Origin: Prorocentrum cordatum
Taxonomy: Eukaryota > Sar > Dinophyceae > Prorocentrales > Prorocentraceae
Direction: 5' to 3'
DNA length: 64,000 bases
Assembly: GCA_963575745.1 (NCBI GenBank)
Contig: CAUYUJ010004769.1
Coordinates: 157,501 to 221,500, forward strand
Below, piece after piece: positions 63,761 to 64,000 of this stretch (position 1 is its first letter; each line of letters opens with the position of its first letter). The translations under genes were made by a program, and so were the position numbers. The notes below the pieces were generated by a model. That model worked only from the letters and a program-made list of their open reading frames with translations. It did no database searches and was not told the DNA's origin.

Positions 63761-64000
63761 GTACTCTCGCCGATCTATTGGCGGCGCATCGCCGATTCCA
63801 GGTTGATGTTTCCCTCCCCTGAGCCAGTTGCCAACCCTGCCACGTTCCTCCTCAAAAGGGGGGGGGTGTACGAAATCTGCTGCTGGCAGCTGGTTTCGGC
63901 CCCGCCGCCAGGCGCCTTGGTGGCCACACTGGCGCCTCCGGCGCCGAGAGGCGCCAGGAAGAATTTGCGTGGTGGTCGATCTGGGAAAGCTCACTCTCTG

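Noticed and set aside
1-64000. tRNA, rRNA or snRNA genes
   Set aside because: I looked for familiar conserved blocks (tRNA GGTTCGAATCC-type arms, 5S and U6 cores) and saw none I could support. A covariance-model scan would be decisive.

Overview
This window reads as nuclear DNA of a dinoflagellate. The strongest evidence is an exact copy of the dinoflagellate spliced leader at 17877-17898, plus a tandem pair of decayed leader copies at 15870-15905. A degenerate pentatricopeptide-repeat (PPR) gene of the type common in dinoflagellates, generally GC-rich sequence, no obvious operons, and many short inverted-repeat elements agree with this. I cannot name the species; large microsatellite-rich genomes such as Prorocentrum would fit (inference). 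No rRNA, tRNA or bacterial-type gene cluster was recognised.

Layout. 1-15 kb: repeat-rich DNA with one broken zinc-finger gene (1100-2404), a very long GGA array (5.4-6.1 kb) and several foldback elements. 15.1-20.5 kb: the most informative stretch. A spliced-leader-tagged PPR pseudogene is followed by a second spliced-leader-tagged retrogene with a 20-bp target-site duplication; its product is unrecognised and carries a 324-bp internal tandem repeat. Two TIR elements follow. 20.5-48 kb: almost entirely microsatellites and satellites (GGA/TCC, GAC, GTT, TATG, TAG; units of about 11, 83, 84, 134 and 158 bp), an AT-rich island at 24.4-25.3 kb, and a satellite family at 40.4-42.9 kb that reappears in inverted orientation at 45.2-45.8 kb around a lysine-rich candidate exon. 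49.05-49.15 kb is a 100-N assembly gap. 49.15-54.03 kb is a Helitron transposon: a Rep with an HUH motif and a PIF1-type helicase, broken by single-base frameshifts and one stop, and running into a second partial Rep copy. 54.36-55.70 kb holds two unrecognised protein-like ORFs. 56-64 kb has short proline-rich exon candidates separated by small repeat elements.

At least ten short repeat families were recognised by eye, here called R1 to R11. R1 (about 160 bp, five copies, all on the + strand), R3, R4 and R5 (about 150-200 bp with inverted ends) look like introner-like or MITE-like elements; some abut plausible exons. Most long open frames here are translations of microsatellites and were not annotated. 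All repeat boundaries, identities and exon calls are by-eye readings and have not been checked by alignment.
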